Assembly: GCA_025175895.1 (NCBI GenBank)
Contig: CM045993.1
Coordinates: 56,300,621-56,364,620, forward strand
From: Wurfbainia villosa
Taxonomy: Eukaryota > Streptophyta > Magnoliopsida > Zingiberales > Zingiberaceae
Direction of reading: 5' to 3'
Length of the DNA: 64,000 nucleotides
The first letter of the stretch is position 1; the number at the start of each line of letters is the position of its first letter. Below are positions 23,501 to 35,167 of this stretch, piece by piece. The notes under the pieces are model-generated. The model was not told the DNA's origin. It ran no database searches and was given only the letters and a program-made list of their open reading frames with translations. A program made the position numbers and the translations under genes.

Positions 23501-24266
23501 CGCCATCCTCGGCGGATCGATCCAACAATGATCATTGCCTCCTCTGATCGATCAGTCAAACTTGGTTCAGTCGAACACTGGTCGAACCCATACGACCTAG
23601 AGCAGTCGACTGGCACCTATGCCAGTCGACTGATGTCGGCTAAAACCTCAAACATAACGATGTTTGAGCCTCCGACACTCAGTCTTAGCCACTTGGACAA
23701 GTCCACCTTATCCCACATGGAGTTCCCCACCGAAGCTCTCTTCCCTCGGCCTACGTCCCTCGGATGCGCCAAGCACACGGCTTCGCAACGCCATCCTTCG
23801 CGTCTCATGCTCTAGAAGTATGCTTCCCTTTGGGCTCACTCCATTCACTCCCCGTCCGGCGGTCCCTCGGATGCACCAAGCGCACGGCTTCGCAATGTCA
23901 TCCTTCACCGACTCAAGGACCCGAGCCTAGTGAACTTGCCAAGTTCTCAAGACTTCCCAAATGCACCAAGCGCACGGCTTCGCAATGCATTTCTCACCAA
24001 GCACCAAGCACGCGGCTTCGCAATGCTTTGGATTTCCCATGCCAAGCACTAAGCGCACGGCTTCGCAATGCTTTGGACTTTCCCATGCCAAGGCTTCCCC
24101 CTTGGACTTCCACACCAAGCTCCATGCTTGGATTTTCCATGCCAACCCCATGTTGGACTTTCCCATGACAATCCCATGTCATGAGTTTTGTCTATCATCA
24201 AAATATCATTAAGGTACTGCTCGAATCAAACTCGAGTCAACCTAACCTGGGCCGATTGCACCAACA
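20524..24266 (-). repeat. 3' LTR of Y1, interrupted by solo LTR X
   Basis: Without X (21233-23492 and one copy of the duplication) it is about 1480 bases, close to the 1466 of the 5' LTR. It holds CAGTCGACTG palindromes at 21040-21185 and 23606-23632, and the repeated GCACGGCTTCGCAATG phrase at about 23880-24070. A TATA box is at 21008-21015. Confidence 0.88.
21233..23492 (-). mobile_element. Solo LTR X inserted in the Y1 3' LTR
   Basis: It is 2260 bases long, bounded by TGTTGG and TAACA. Flanks are ATCAG (21228-21232) and ATCAC (23493-23497), a near-perfect five-base duplication. The uninterrupted site can be seen near 28173 in the other LTR of Y1. No internal region or second LTR is present, so it is a solo LTR. 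The minus orientation is inferred from the position of the AGCGGAAGCAATAAA segment, which is near the 3' end in Y LTRs. It has an internal direct duplication of about 71 bases (two copies of ACCAATTGACGAATCCTTCG, 21661 and 21720). Confidence 0.85.
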
Positions 24267-24281
24267 ATCTCCCCCTTTTTG
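24267..24281 (-). promoter_or_regulatory. Polypurine tract of Y1
   Basis: On the minus strand AAAAAGGGGGAGAT directly precedes the 3' LTR. Confidence 0.75.
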
Positions 24282-25833
24282 ATGATTGACAAAACTACCA
24301 TCTCAAGTCTACCAATTCTCCCATATTGGCAATTCTCATATCCCAATGAGAATTCCAACGAACCCTAATCGGTAACTTGGTAACTTCTCCCCCTTTTTGA
24401 CATTACATCAAAAAGGTCCTCCCCAAGGGTATGAATGTCTCATATCCCAATGAGATCTTACAATCTCTCCCTTGGAGGAACACATGCCTACAATCTTTCT
24501 AGTGATCCCATATCACTTAAAGAGAGGCAACCCAATTTTCCTCCTATGAGGAAATACACATCCATCTTCCCATGATGGATACCTCCCCCTAGAGGCTTGC
24601 TCCCCCTTGACCATTGCACCAACAATATCCTTGGAGAGTCCCTAATCCAATAGGAACATTAACCAAATCAAAATTAAGGCAAAGTTCAACAATGAACTCT
24701 CATCCACCTTAAAATTGATACTCACCCTCAACCCAACTCCTAATCCATATCCAATGGATTTCCACCCTCTCTAATGCTCTCCCAAGCATATCCTAGGGTT
24801 AGGAGTGGTTAGGGGACCAAAACACAACTGAACATGGGCCTAACCATCAAGTTTACCCGAAATCAGCTGTGCGATCGACTCGTCGGATACCTCGATTTGG
24901 ACTTACCATCGATTATGCCATTACAGTGATCGATAATCTTGATTCGAAAATGGATTTTCGAAATCCATAAGTAAATATACGTAATTTTAAAAAACTTGAA
25001 AATGCATACGTATAATACTTATCCTAAACACTATGGGTGAAAAATATTGAAAATTTATTTTACCCATTAAATTAGGAGATTGATACAAAGTTCAAAATTT
25101 AAGAAAAGCTTCAATAAAGAGCCATCTTTGTATCATCCCATTCAATGGTGATAGCTATCAAAAGATAGGCTTCACCAAGGTTTTTCAAAATGTTTTCAAA
25201 ATGTTTTTCAAACCTTTATTTTCTTTTTCCTAAACATCTCACCAATATCTAGATGTGTAAAACACATACAAGTCAAATTTTTGTGAGATGTGGGTTTTGT
25301 TTTGTTTATGTTTTCATGCATATTTCTAGGCAACATTATTTGATTCCTTTCAAATTATGCCATAGTCCTTAACTCCATTTTAATTCATTCATGATATGAT
25401 TATGGCATAGATATGATATAGATAAAAACATATGCCAAGATCATGATGTCATGGCATGTGAATGAAACTTAAGCATACATGACATCTAAACATAAATCTA
25501 AACATGATCATGACATTTTTATAGATGAAAATGAAAATGATGTCATGACATGGCAAGGCAAATAAAGCATGGCAAGAAAAATATACTAAGGTATAAAATA
25601 CCTAAGTGTTAAAATCAATTTGCCATTTCTAGGGATTAAATTCATTTTGCCTTAATGCCATTATTTCCTTAGTGTGCCAAAAACCCAAAATAGCACACCA
25701 CGACCTCTATGACCTAATTGTGCCAATTTAAATCATTTTTACCTTCTCAAGCATATTGGCACACCCTAATGTGTCAACTCACAATGGCTAGGTTAACCAC
25801 CCATCCACTTAGGGTTGACACACCCTAACCCAT
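24282..25833 (-). other. Non-coding region of Y1 between gag and polypurine tract
   Basis: About 1.55 kb without a supportable gene. It contains several further AAAGGGGGAG tracts (24370-24610), and an AT-rich part (25380-25570) rich in ATGACAT/ATGTCAT words. Corresponding sequence survives in V (53602-53784 and 54823-55395) and Y+. Confidence 0.75.
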
Positions 25834-27419
25834 TTAGCGTGAATCGATCACGCTTTTAGGAACCCAATATCTGTTGGAGCTCCTTGGGTTAACAAGGTAT
25901 TCTCTAGGGATAACTTCCTTAGATACCTTCCTAATGACCCTTTTAGGCTTTGAAGCCATAGTCTTTTGGGTCTTTCCTAGGTCAACTCTAGAGGTGACTC
26001 CTCCATTGACCTTCTTAGTGGCTTTCTTGGTTTTCCTTAAGTCCTTAGCCACTAAGCACACACCATGACTAGTCTTAGGGATGACTTCCCTGTTAGCCTT
26101 GGTTTTCCTAGACCTAGAAATAGTTCCATAATTAAATGGAACATTATGATAAGTCTTCTTGGGCTTAGGTTTGTGACCCAAACCTTCCTTGCCCTTAGAC
26201 CGTTTTTGAACCTTAGGTCTTGACTTTTGGGCATTTGACCCTAGAATTGAATTTTCTATGATTCTAAGGGATTTCTCCATTCTCTCAAGTCTTGATCTCA
26301 AGACTTGGTTCTCTAGCTCTAATTTTCCCATTTTTGAATTTTCATTAGGTTTTTGAGAAGGCCTCTTCTTCTTAGGCATGTGCCTAGACTTTTTGGGATT
26401 AATACCCAAATTTTCTTCTACTCTCCTAATTGACTCCCTAGGCAAGATATTTCTAGAATTATGAGTCCTAGGTTTGTCTTTAGTCATATGAACATGCTTG
26501 GCACCTAAGCAATAAAACTTATTGTTTCTCCTAGCATGCTTTTCATTAACAATAGCAAGAGAGCTAAAATAATTCTTAGCATGCTTTTTAACTCTAGGAA
26601 TTAAAGGTGCATTAAATAAATTTACCTTAGGGTTAGCTTTAGGAGCTCCCCCTACATGAGTTGCACCTTCTTGCCCTTTCTTCCTCCCCCTAGGGCATTG
26701 GCTTCGGTAGTGTCCCTTTTGATTGCATTTGAAGCACACAATGTGCTCTTTGCTCTTGATTTTGGGAACACCGGCATCGTTTGACTTTGGGTTGACTTTT
26801 GGTGTCGATGCCTTCTTCTTAGCCAATTTAGGGCATTTGCTCTTATAATGCCCTTTCTCCCTACACTCAAAGCATATTATGTGATTTTTATTTAAAATAA
26901 TAACACTTGAGTTACCTAGGGAGTTGGTGGAGGCCTCTTCCCGATCTTCACTTCTCCCGGATGTGGATGCTTCTTGTTCTTGCTCCGGGATGGAAGATTG
27001 CCTCTCCTCCCCCTCAATGCTAGAGGTGGAGGTCTCCACCAAGTCATCAACATTTCAAATGTTGTGGGTTCTTCCACGGCATCTTCCTCTACTTGTGCCG
27101 ATTGGGAATTTTCTTGGAATTTCATTACCTTATTCCATAATTCCCTTGCATCCCTATAGTCACCCAATCTAGACCAAATAGTGTTAGGTAACAAATCACT
27201 AATCAATTTAATTACCTCGAGATTTGTCTTGAAATTCTTGATTTGGTCTTGGGTCCACTTTTATTTTTCAATGGGCTTGTTGTGTTTGTCCCTAGGCATC
27301 TCAAAACCATTTTCTATAATAATCATATAATCAAAATCGGTTTCGAGATATACCTCCATCCGTTTCCTCCACCAAGAAAAATCTCCATCGAATTTCGGTG
27401 GATGGATGAAGCCGGCCAT
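25834..27419 (-). pseudogene. gag: Gag of Y1, two zinc knuckles
   Basis: The minus-strand start is at 27417-27419 (MAGFIHPPKFDG, a DUF4219/UBN2-type N-terminus). A stop interrupts near 27262, and a one-base shift occurs near 27040. From 27042 a clean frame of 402 codons contains two CCHC knuckles (CFECREKGHYKSKC and CFKCNQKGHYRSQC), a long Lys-rich linker, a coiled-coil segment (ENQVLRSRLERMEKSLRII), and a Lys/Arg-rich C-terminus ending in SSNRYWVPKSV. Gag would form the particle and bind the RNA. With two lesions it is not functional as read. No protease motif follows. Confidence 0.88.
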
Positions 27420-27460
27420 CTTGTAGTGCTCTCGCGGCGGTTAGTCCTTGAAGAGCGACC

Positions 27461-27477
27461 TCGGCTATGATACCACT
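27461..27477 (-). promoter_or_regulatory. Primer binding site of Y1
   Basis: On the minus strand AGTGGTATCATAGCC follows the 5' LTR directly; it resembles TGGTATCAGAGC, the initiator tRNA-Met type. Confidence 0.75.
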
Positions 27478-28943
27478 TGTTGGGGGATCGATTGGCCGGC
27501 TAGAGGGGGGTGAATAGCCCTCGTTCGCTGGATGTCGTAATTCGCTCGTTCTCGTTGCGTTGCTTGTCTACGATTGTCGTTAGCGCAGCGGAAACAATAA
27601 AACAATAATAATACTAACAACAAATAAGCACACGCAAACACACACGATATACGTGGTTCGAAACCGAATGGTTCCTACTCCACGGGCGAGCTCCTCGAGC
27701 TCTAGAGATGCACATGGCAATACTCAAAACTCCTTCTCGACTACACGTCGGAGGTGGAGAAACCTCTCACAAGCAATTACAATAGTAATATAGAGATACA
27801 AGCAAATACACAAATACAATACACAAGAAAACTTTCACCGATTGCTTTGATCACTTTGCTTGTTGCTTGCTTTAGATGGCTCTTGAAGGACTGGAATGCA
27901 GCAGCAATTCCCCTCCAATAGCTCCACAAAAGGCTTGGAGAAATCCTCCAACTCGTGCTCCTTTTATAACCTGCATCAAGCTATTTTTGCGCCCATCAGT
28001 CGACTGATCGTGACCATCGATCGGCCCGGTCATCCGTGAGTTGTCTCTCAGCGGCCCGATCCACGCTAGTTAAGTTCCAACGGATCACATCGATCGTGAT
28101 GGCACCCATCGATCGACCGATCATCCATCACAGTCTTTGGCGAGCTCGACTCCATTACGTGCCGTGCAGTGTCATCGATCATTGCCATCCCTCGGCGGAT
28201 CGGTGATCCCTAACGATCATTGCCCTCCCTCGGCAGTCGATTGATCAGCCAGACTTGGTTCAGTCGAACACTGGTCGAACCCATACGACCTAGAGCAGTC
28301 GACTGGCACCTATGCCAGTCGACTGATGTCGGCTAAAACCTCAAACATAACGATGTTTGAGCCTCCGACACTCAGTCTTAGCCACTTGGCCAAGTCCACC
28401 TTATCCCACATGGAGTTCCCCACCGAAGCTCTCTTCCCTCGGCCTACGTCCCTCAGATGCGCCAAGCGCACGGCTTCGCAACGCCATCCTTCGCGTCTCA
28501 TGCCCTAGAAGTATGCTTCCCTTTGGGCTCACTCCATTCGCTCCCCGTCCGGCGGTCCCTCGGATGCACCAAGCGCACGGCTTCGCAATGCCATCCTTCA
28601 CAGACTCAAGGACCCGAGCCTAGTGAACTTGCCAAGTTCTCAAGACTTCCCAAATGCACCAAGCGCATGACTTCGCAATGTATTTCTCACCAAGCACCAA
28701 GTGCACGGCTTCGCAATGCTTTGGATTTCCCATGCCAAGCACTAAGCGCACGGCTTCGCAATGCTTTGGACTTTCCCATTCCAAGGCTTCCCCCTTGGAC
28801 TTCCACACCAAGCTCCATGCTTGGATTTTCCATGCCAACCCCATGTTGGACTTTCCCATGACAATCCCATGTCATCAAAATATCATTAAGGTACTGCTCG
28901 AGTCAAACTCGAGTCAACCTAACCTAGGCCGATTGCACCAACA
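27478..28943 (-). repeat. 5' LTR of Y1
   Basis: It is 1466 bases, TGTTGGTGCAATC to CCCCCAACA on the minus strand. A TATA box is at 27962-27969. In the region 28000-28270 many of the CAGTCGACTG sites present in the 3' LTR are replaced by ATCGATCG or similar, while those at 28297-28323 are intact. The phrase GCACGGCTTCGCAATG repeats at about 28576-28760. Confidence 0.88.
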
Positions 28944-29084
28944 CTTAGGAGGACACTCTTCGAAGAGTACATACTTGTACTCCTCAGCAATCAAGACAAT
29001 ATCAAGATTCCTTTTTCAATCAACATAATTGGGTCCAGTAAGTTTATTCTCTTTTAGTATTACAACAAGCGGGTTGAAAGTCAT
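28944..29084 (-). pseudogene. gag: Z- gag N-terminal part
   Basis: The minus-strand ATG is at 29082-29084 (MTFNPLVVILKENKL). The sequence matches the gag start of Z+ (45278). One stop replaces Trp early on (NYVD*KRNLD). The piece ends at CPPK where Y1 is inserted. Compared with Z+, about 330 bases of gag between this point and 20523 are missing; that deletion predates the Y1 insertion, because Y1 has its own perfect target duplication. Confidence 0.82.
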
Positions 29085-30119
29085 TTTTGAAAAACCTAAG
29101 AATCACATAGATCAAAATATTAGATTTCAAAAAATTATTGATTCCTCAAACAATAAAATTTTAAAATCAACCAACACCTCAAAACACCGAGAATATCGTA
29201 TGCCACGATCGTGTGGACATATACGAATTCTACATTTGTAAGAGGAGGTTTTACCCATTGATTTTACTATCTTGTCAACCTAACTTTTTGACAAATAAAA
29301 TTAATAGTTGGATCCTCTTCGGCCCTACAAATAAAAGTAGTGACTCTGATGGCGAGGATACTCCTATTTGCATCTAAGTGTTCACCATTACTCGGTACCA
29401 AGGCAATTATCTCGGGTTATGTGCCTTTCGATGGGGAAGTACACACGCTCCTTAATACTTTCCTATAACCATATTTGACCTTGTGATCTGTAAAACAAAC
29501 TCATCCGATGGAGAGGAAGGCACTCAGAGCCGATGCGCAAGTTTGTTTGCATCACATGTCAAATCGTAATGGAGGCCATGGGAATTTATAAAAATATCCC
29601 TCTCCCACTTAGTAATTTAAAATTGAGGAATTTTCCTAGCACATGATATCCATATCAAACAAGAAGCAATAAATATGAAAAAAATATTTTTCAACTATTA
29701 TGGCTTTTGTTCTCCAATATGCCTCCCGTCGTATCGCCATCTCATCCGCTCCTCCCTATGCCATGTACAAGCCATCCGAAGATCCGAGCTGAGAATAATT
29801 ATTTTAATTTACATCCATCAATCCTATACTCCATGAGGGAGTGTACATGAAATCTAGATTGAAAGTAAACTAAAATAAAAAGAGTGGCTAAACAATATCC
29901 TACTTAATTATAAAAATTAAATACTAGCCTTGTCAACCCCGAGGATTCAAATAATATTACACACATGCAATCACATACACACACATATGGCCATAAAAGT
30001 TAGATCTTATGCCTGTAACCAAAAAGTTAGCCTACGCACATCCTACTATCATCCGACACATACTATATATGATAAGTGCATAAAATTAACCGAATCCAAA
30101 ACACACAAAACTGGAAACC
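29085..30119 (-). other. Untranslated leader of Z-
   Basis: About 1 kb between primer binding site and gag ATG. It matches 44230-45277 of Z+ and holds no supportable gene. Confidence 0.75.
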
Positions 30120-30136
30120 GTGGCTCTGATACTAAT
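30120..30136 (-). promoter_or_regulatory. Primer binding site of Z-
   Basis: On the minus strand ATTAGTATCAGAGCCAC lies directly after the LTR end. A second, better match (AGTGGTATCAGAGC) lies about 20 bases upstream, inside the LTR, at about 30158-30172. Confidence 0.7.
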
Positions 30137-32051
30137 TGAAGGTTTTGCGGAACCGAAGCTCTGATACCACTTGAAGGGAGGAAACTTTGCTTCCCACTTC
30201 AACTTGGTCGCTTGTTCATGGCGATCCCGTCTACGTCCCCGGATTAAAAAATTTAATCCCAGACAAAGAGGGATTACCCAAGCAACCGTTCCATCATCGT
30301 ACTATTCAATTAGAGTGGTCACTTGAATAAACTTGTTGTTCAAGCAATCTGCCTCTATTCTTCGATTAGCCGCGGAATAGACAATGTACGGATCGCCGGT
30401 TTTTGTGTTTGTATTCAGGGTCCAAGTAAATTAGCCACATATAATACATATAATATACAAAGAAACAAAAGAAAACCAAAACAAGAAATATATCTCTTAT
30501 TTACCTCAAGGTCTTCTATTGTATGTTCTATCCTCCTCTTGGATGTTGTGTGGGCAACGATCCTCCAAGAGAAGAAGCCTCCTAAATCATGAATCTTCCT
30601 TTCCTTGTTCGCTCCGAACAAAGGAAGATAATAAGATCCCTTCTTCTCCTTTCTAGTTCCGGACACAATCCCTTTGGAGAAAGAACAAACAACCTTCTCC
30701 TCTTTGTTGTTGCCGCCGACCACCAAGGAAAGGGAGATGGAATTGCCGGCCAAGATGGATATCTTGCCGTCGGCCAAAGGAGAGGAGGAGAGGGTGGCGC
30801 TGCCAGCCCTAGGAGAAGATGGTGGTGTGCCAGCCAAGAGGGAGAAACCAAGGAAAACAAACCTTAAACCCTCTTGTGCTGCCGGCCATGGAGATAAAAC
30901 CCTAACACCACTTCTCCTCATTGCTGCCCAAGCCAAACCCTAACCCTAGCATCCAAAACATTAGTTGTCGCCCAAGCCCATTAGCCTTATTTATAGAGTT
31001 AGGCTTAAGCGTCCTTTCAATCTCCACTGTTGGATCTAGGGATTTAATCTCAACCGTCGGATCTAGAGAATTAATCTCTACCGTCGGATCTAGAGATTTA
31101 ATCTCCACCGTCGGATCTAGAGTTCCATTTTCCACCATCGGATCTAAGCTTCATGAGGGTTTTAATAGGCTACAATAGGGACCATGAGGAGGAGTTGGAT
31201 CTTGGCCACCCAATGGATCAAGTCCACATTAAGTCCGATCCATTAATGATAATCCATTCCACTAGAGGATTATCATTGATCTACCTCACCAACCCCCATA
31301 AATAAATATGAGCTCCATATATTAATTGTACAAATATCTCCCCGTGTTTAAGATCTCGAATGTCCGTCAATTAATTAATTTACTGATAATTAATTAATTA
31401 ACATCTAACTCCATGAGTAGTACCACTCAACCTTATCATCATGCCAAACCAAGTCCACCTGTAGGGTTTACATGATGAACCTTATGAGCTCCTCAAGGGG
31501 ACATCATCATCCTAATATATAGGACACAGTTTCCTCCTATAATCAATGACACACCATATAAATAATATCATTTCCCAACTTACCGAACCTATCGATTTAC
31601 TCTATAAATTTTGTCGATTGGTAAATCAAAGAAATAAATACTAAGTATATGTGTCCGTTATTATATCGAGATTAAGAGCATGTACATCATAATATCGGAG
31701 GTCCGATTCAATTATGTAGTCAGCAATAAATCGAATCACCTCTAAGTCGGTCCTGCTCAATACACACAAAGTGTATTAGTGTAATTCTATGGTCAAGACA
31801 AACCAATACCAAATACAATACAACCATACCAATGATTTGTCTAAAACCATCTCGGTTGTGAGCCTTTACTTATACTTTACAAGGAACTGATAACATGATC
31901 TCCCGTGTGACACTACACACCATGTTCTCTACAATGTAATGTATTAGACAATATGCATAACCATAAATATGCAAACAATGATCATGTGATTTTTATTTCA
32001 AAAATAAAGATGTTCATACAAGAGATAGACTTTTCAATATACATCCCAACA
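30137..32051 (-). repeat. 5' LTR of Z-
   Basis: It is 1915 bases, matching 15058-17026. A TATA box is at 30988-30995, with about four 30-base repeats at 31020-31140. The 3' end of the LTR includes the PBS-like copy at about 30158-30172. Confidence 0.88.
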
Positions 32052-32738
32052 TTGTATTATTTAGTAATGGGACCTGATGCTGAAGTTCAACTATATGATG
32101 CATGCATTGTAAATGGGATTCAATATCATACGAGGTCCCATGATTCACGTAGAACTACTCAGAATAATGGAGTCAGCGTACCATCCTCTGACAACGGGGA
32201 CAATTTGGATTTTTTTGGTGTATTTAAGGATGTGGTTCAAATATTTTACTCTTTTAGTATAAAGTCCAATTATTTCGGTGTGAATGGTTCCAGTGTAATC
32301 AAAAAAAAAATCGTTGGTGGAAGAGTATGATCTCTTGTGTATTGACACTTCTAAAATATGGTACGATGATGACCCATTCATTTTGGCAAACCAAGAAAAT
32401 CAAGTGTATTATTTGAATGATATCAAATGTGGAGGTCATTGGAAGGTCGTGCAAAGGGTTCACTACCGAGAAATATATGAAGTAACTGAAGTTGATGAAG
32501 TATCTGAAGATTTTGAGGTTGGTAATATCTTGAATATAGAGCCAAACCAAGAGATTTCATTCAATGATTCAACTTCAGTAGTCGGTTAGATGTTGAGCAT
32601 CAACAAATAAATATGACAAATACACAAGTGGATATGGATATGAGCGCTCTAAGTAATCATATTGATGAGGGTGAAGATAGTGAAATTGAAAGTGAGGCCG
32701 ATGATTACTTATCCTTTTCAGATGATCATAGCGATTAG
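32052..32738 (+). pseudogene. CACTA transposase TNP2-like, C-terminal part (DUF4216-like)
   Basis: It continues the frame interrupted at 15057: YDACIVNGIQYHTRSHDSRRTTQNNGV, then DFFGVFKDVVQIFYSFSIKSNYF. After a one-base shift near 32310 come DLLCIDTSKIWYDDDPFILANQ and VYYLNDIKCGGHWKVVQRV, the DUF4216 pattern. An acidic tail (EGEDSEIESEADDY) ends at the stop 32736-32738. A stop at 32587-32589 precedes the tail. Confidence 0.88.
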
Positions 32739-32840
32739 ATGTATTTACATGGTATTTATATTGTTCTTCATTTATAATTCATGTATTTAATATAATCTTT
32801 CATTATATGTTGATTTGTATATAATGCTTATGTCACAGCT

Positions 32841-33438
32841 ATGCTGCCTAAGAGAATTGAGCGCCCCCAGTTGTGCCTACACCTGACAATGACAGTGCTT
32901 CTTCTCCTACTGGTTAGATAAATGAGGTTTAAATATGTTTATTTTGTTTTCTATTTATTTAACTTGTTAATTGTTAACACTTTTTGATTTATAGTTCGTT
33001 CGACACGTAGAGAGACATGAGGCAAACACTCCGATCGACTTTGACGGCAAATCGAGGAACGGGGTAAATTAATCATTACCTTTCGTAAGAGCGATGGTCA
33101 TTCTATCAGGACAAATGCAGCTGCTTTTATGACAGAGTTAGGTATGCCAATTAAGAAGTTCGCTCCCCTACAAGCTAAGAGCTGGAAGCATAACCCCGCA
33201 GACAATAAATAGATGATATATAATCGATTATCAGTAAGTACGAGTAATTTGATAATTATATAATCAGCCATCATTCATTAATAAATTTCAATACTGGTAT
33301 TTTTTTCAGGATGCTTTCGATATCAGTTTTGCTGAGGAGGCAACATCGGTAAGAAAGGAGACCGACAGATTAATGAGTGCAAGGTACAAAGACAATCAAA
33401 ATAAGATGCACACTCATTATAAGAGTCCACTGCATCTT
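32841..33438 (+). pseudogene. CACTA second gene (Ptta/En/Spm transposase), 5' exons
   Basis: Exon 1 (from ATG 32841, MLPKRIERP) is frameshifted. Exon 2 (about 32995-33233) contains ITFRKSDGHSIRTNAAAF and ends at a GTAAGT donor. Exon 3 starts after TTTTTTCAG at 33310 (DAFDISFAEEATSVRKE) and is cut at 33438 by Athila element G1. The coding order fits the Transposase_24 (plant Ptta/En/Spm) family. A stop is present before MIYNRLS. Confidence 0.75.
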
Positions 33439-34801
33439 TGATGTGAGCAAAACATATAGGATTTTAGGAGTAGTTTATGCTCACATCTTATTACATTTTG
33501 CGCTAGTTTCATGCATAAGTTACTCTGTTTTTGTATGCATTTCCTATTTTCTAGTTCGGAGGTCTGCTCGTTGTTTTTTTGAATGCAAGTTGGCTTTTTG
33601 GGTGGAAAAGATGCGTTTTCGGAGCGAAAGAAGGACATTTCATGCTAGACGTAGAGTGGGACACGACCAGGCCATGTGGATTCACACGGTCGTGTCCGAT
33701 GGGCAAAGATCAGCACACCAGGGCCGCACACGACCTGGCCGTGTGGAAACACACGGCCGTGTGGCGCCCCGATGGAGTTGTGTGACTAGGGTTTTTTTCG
33801 GATTTCGCAGCGGTCCGAGGCGACGTCTATATAAGGATGGCTCCGCCCAATCCTAAGGGGGAGGCAGAATAGCTAGGATGTCACGCTGAAGCTCTAAAAA
33901 GCTTCGGTAACTCACAGCGGGGAGGAGGAACGCTGTCGGAGGTCCACAACTTGCAATACAATGCTAAAGAGAAGATCACAATGCATTGTATATCTCTATT
34001 TCTGTGCTTTATCTCTATTGTATTCGAACTCCAACATGTTTTGTGATTCTTCCTTCATAATTATGGAGTAGTACTTTTGATTCTAGGATTAGGGAGTAGC
34101 TTGAGTTCATATACAATGTTGGTTCATATTAAATTCTGGCCAAAAGTTTAATATTGACAGTTGGTAGTTGTTCTCTATTATACTTTTGTGAATTTGGCTT
34201 TCTTTTCACTGTGTTTAGGCGATATGAGGTGGTGACAGCCCTCGCAATCTATATTTAGGAGGTTTGATCAAGGAACCTAGGGGTAAACCTGACCTCCCGT
34301 TACTGCGGGGAGAAGGGAGCGGTGGAATCAGAAACAGTTCACCGCAAGGATTGATTTGACATCCTTGTACCCTCTATCCCGTCTTTTTGGGCAAGGATAG
34401 CTCCCGGTGAATGCGGCGGCTCTGCGGGAGAGTGTATGATGTCCCATCCCTAAAATCATAGGTAGAAGTTTAGACGACGCCAATTGACAACATTGTTATA
34501 TGGTACACAAGTGAAACCGAAGTCCTAGAATCGCCTTTTCAAGTACCGAGCGCACTCTTTTCCTCCTCTGTGTAACACCACACTGAGTAGGGTCCTCCGA
34601 TAGTCCTCACCAACCGACTCTCTCTGAGATTCCATCCGTACAATCGCAACCACTTAGTATATTGGTACTCGAATCCCAGTCCCTATGGGATCGATAATCT
34701 TTATTACTTGACGACATCCATGCACTTGCGGGCGTTGAGCGCGCACTTTAAGTCTTCAATGGTCTCCATCGCAGGATTTAAGGTTGTGACCATGCGCATC
34801 A
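33439..34801 (+). repeat. 5' LTR of G1
   Basis: It is 1363 bases, TGATGTGAGC to GCGCATCA. It has a TATATAAG box at 33828-33835. Just upstream are several copies of CACGGCCGTGTG or ACACGACC (33670-33770), forming inverted repeats. Confidence 0.92.
33828..33835 (+). promoter_or_regulatory. TATA box of G1 5' LTR
   Basis: TATATAAG; matching boxes at 40561-40568 in the 3' LTR and 56544-56551 in G2. Confidence 0.6.
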
Positions 34802-34806
34802 AGTTT

Positions 34807-34825
34807 TTGGTGTCATTGTCGGGGA
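34807..34825 (+). promoter_or_regulatory. Primer binding site of G1 (tRNA-Asp type)
   Basis: TTGGTGTCATTGTCGGGGA follows the LTR after a short spacer. It resembles TGGCGCCGTTGCCGGGGA, used by Athila and Tat elements. Confidence 0.75.
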
Positions 34826-35167
34826 TTGTTGATTCGATATCAAATCAAACGGTGGTAAATTGGATCGGACTTAGGATTAGATTGTTTTCCTACTTTATTT
34901 TCTTATTAGTTTACTTTATTTTCTTTAGTTTTATTTTCTATATTTAGATTTAGTTTTTATTTTCAGTTGTAGGTTCCTGTTTACTTATTGCATCTTAGGT
35001 TTTTATTTACTAGATTTATTTATTTTCTGCTTTTAGCATTAGGTTAGCACTCTTACTTTTGTGTGTTGGTTCGTCGTATGCTTAGAAGACTAGGATCGGA
35101 AGGTCTAATTCTGATCAATTTAGAGATTGAGCGAACCTTTCACCGACAGAGAGCAGCGCAGTGAAAG
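34826..35167 (+). other. Leader of G1
   Basis: T-rich untranslated sequence with no supportable gene. Confidence 0.7.

Larger units (their letters stand above)
20524..28943 (-). mobile_element. Gag-only LTR element Y1 (TR-GAG-like)
   Basis: It is flanked by the duplication CTTAG (20519-20523 and 28944-28948), with LTRs at 27478-28943 (5') and 20524-24266 (3', enlarged by solo LTR X), a primer binding site and a polypurine tract. The only coding region is a gag with two zinc knuckles. About 1.55 kb of non-coding DNA separates gag from the polypurine tract, and there is no protease, integrase or RT homology. This is the plan described for terminal-repeat-with-GAG (TR-GAG) elements, which need enzymes from another element. 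Confidence 0.85.
15058..32051 (-). mobile_element. Ty1/copia element Z-, with Y1 nested in gag
   Basis: It is flanked by the duplication TTGTA (15053-15057 and 32052-32056). LTRs are at 15058-17026 and 30137-32051. Read on the minus strand, gag, zinc knuckle, protease, integrase, RT and RNase H follow in the copia order. Element Y1 occupies 20524-28943 inside gag. The protein sequence matches the plus-strand copy Z+ closely. The RNase H and RT sequence resembles the Tork/Angela group, a tentative placing. All frames are broken. Confidence 0.92.

Noticed and set aside
25874..27172. Plus-strand frames opposite Y1 gag
   Set aside because: Antisense shadows; the minus-strand frame has zinc knuckles and a coiled coil.
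33579..33856. Frames over CACACGGCCGTGTG inverted repeats, considered as a gene or terminator
   Set aside because: They lie in the Athila LTR upstream and around the TATA box; the repeats are a feature of the LTR family.
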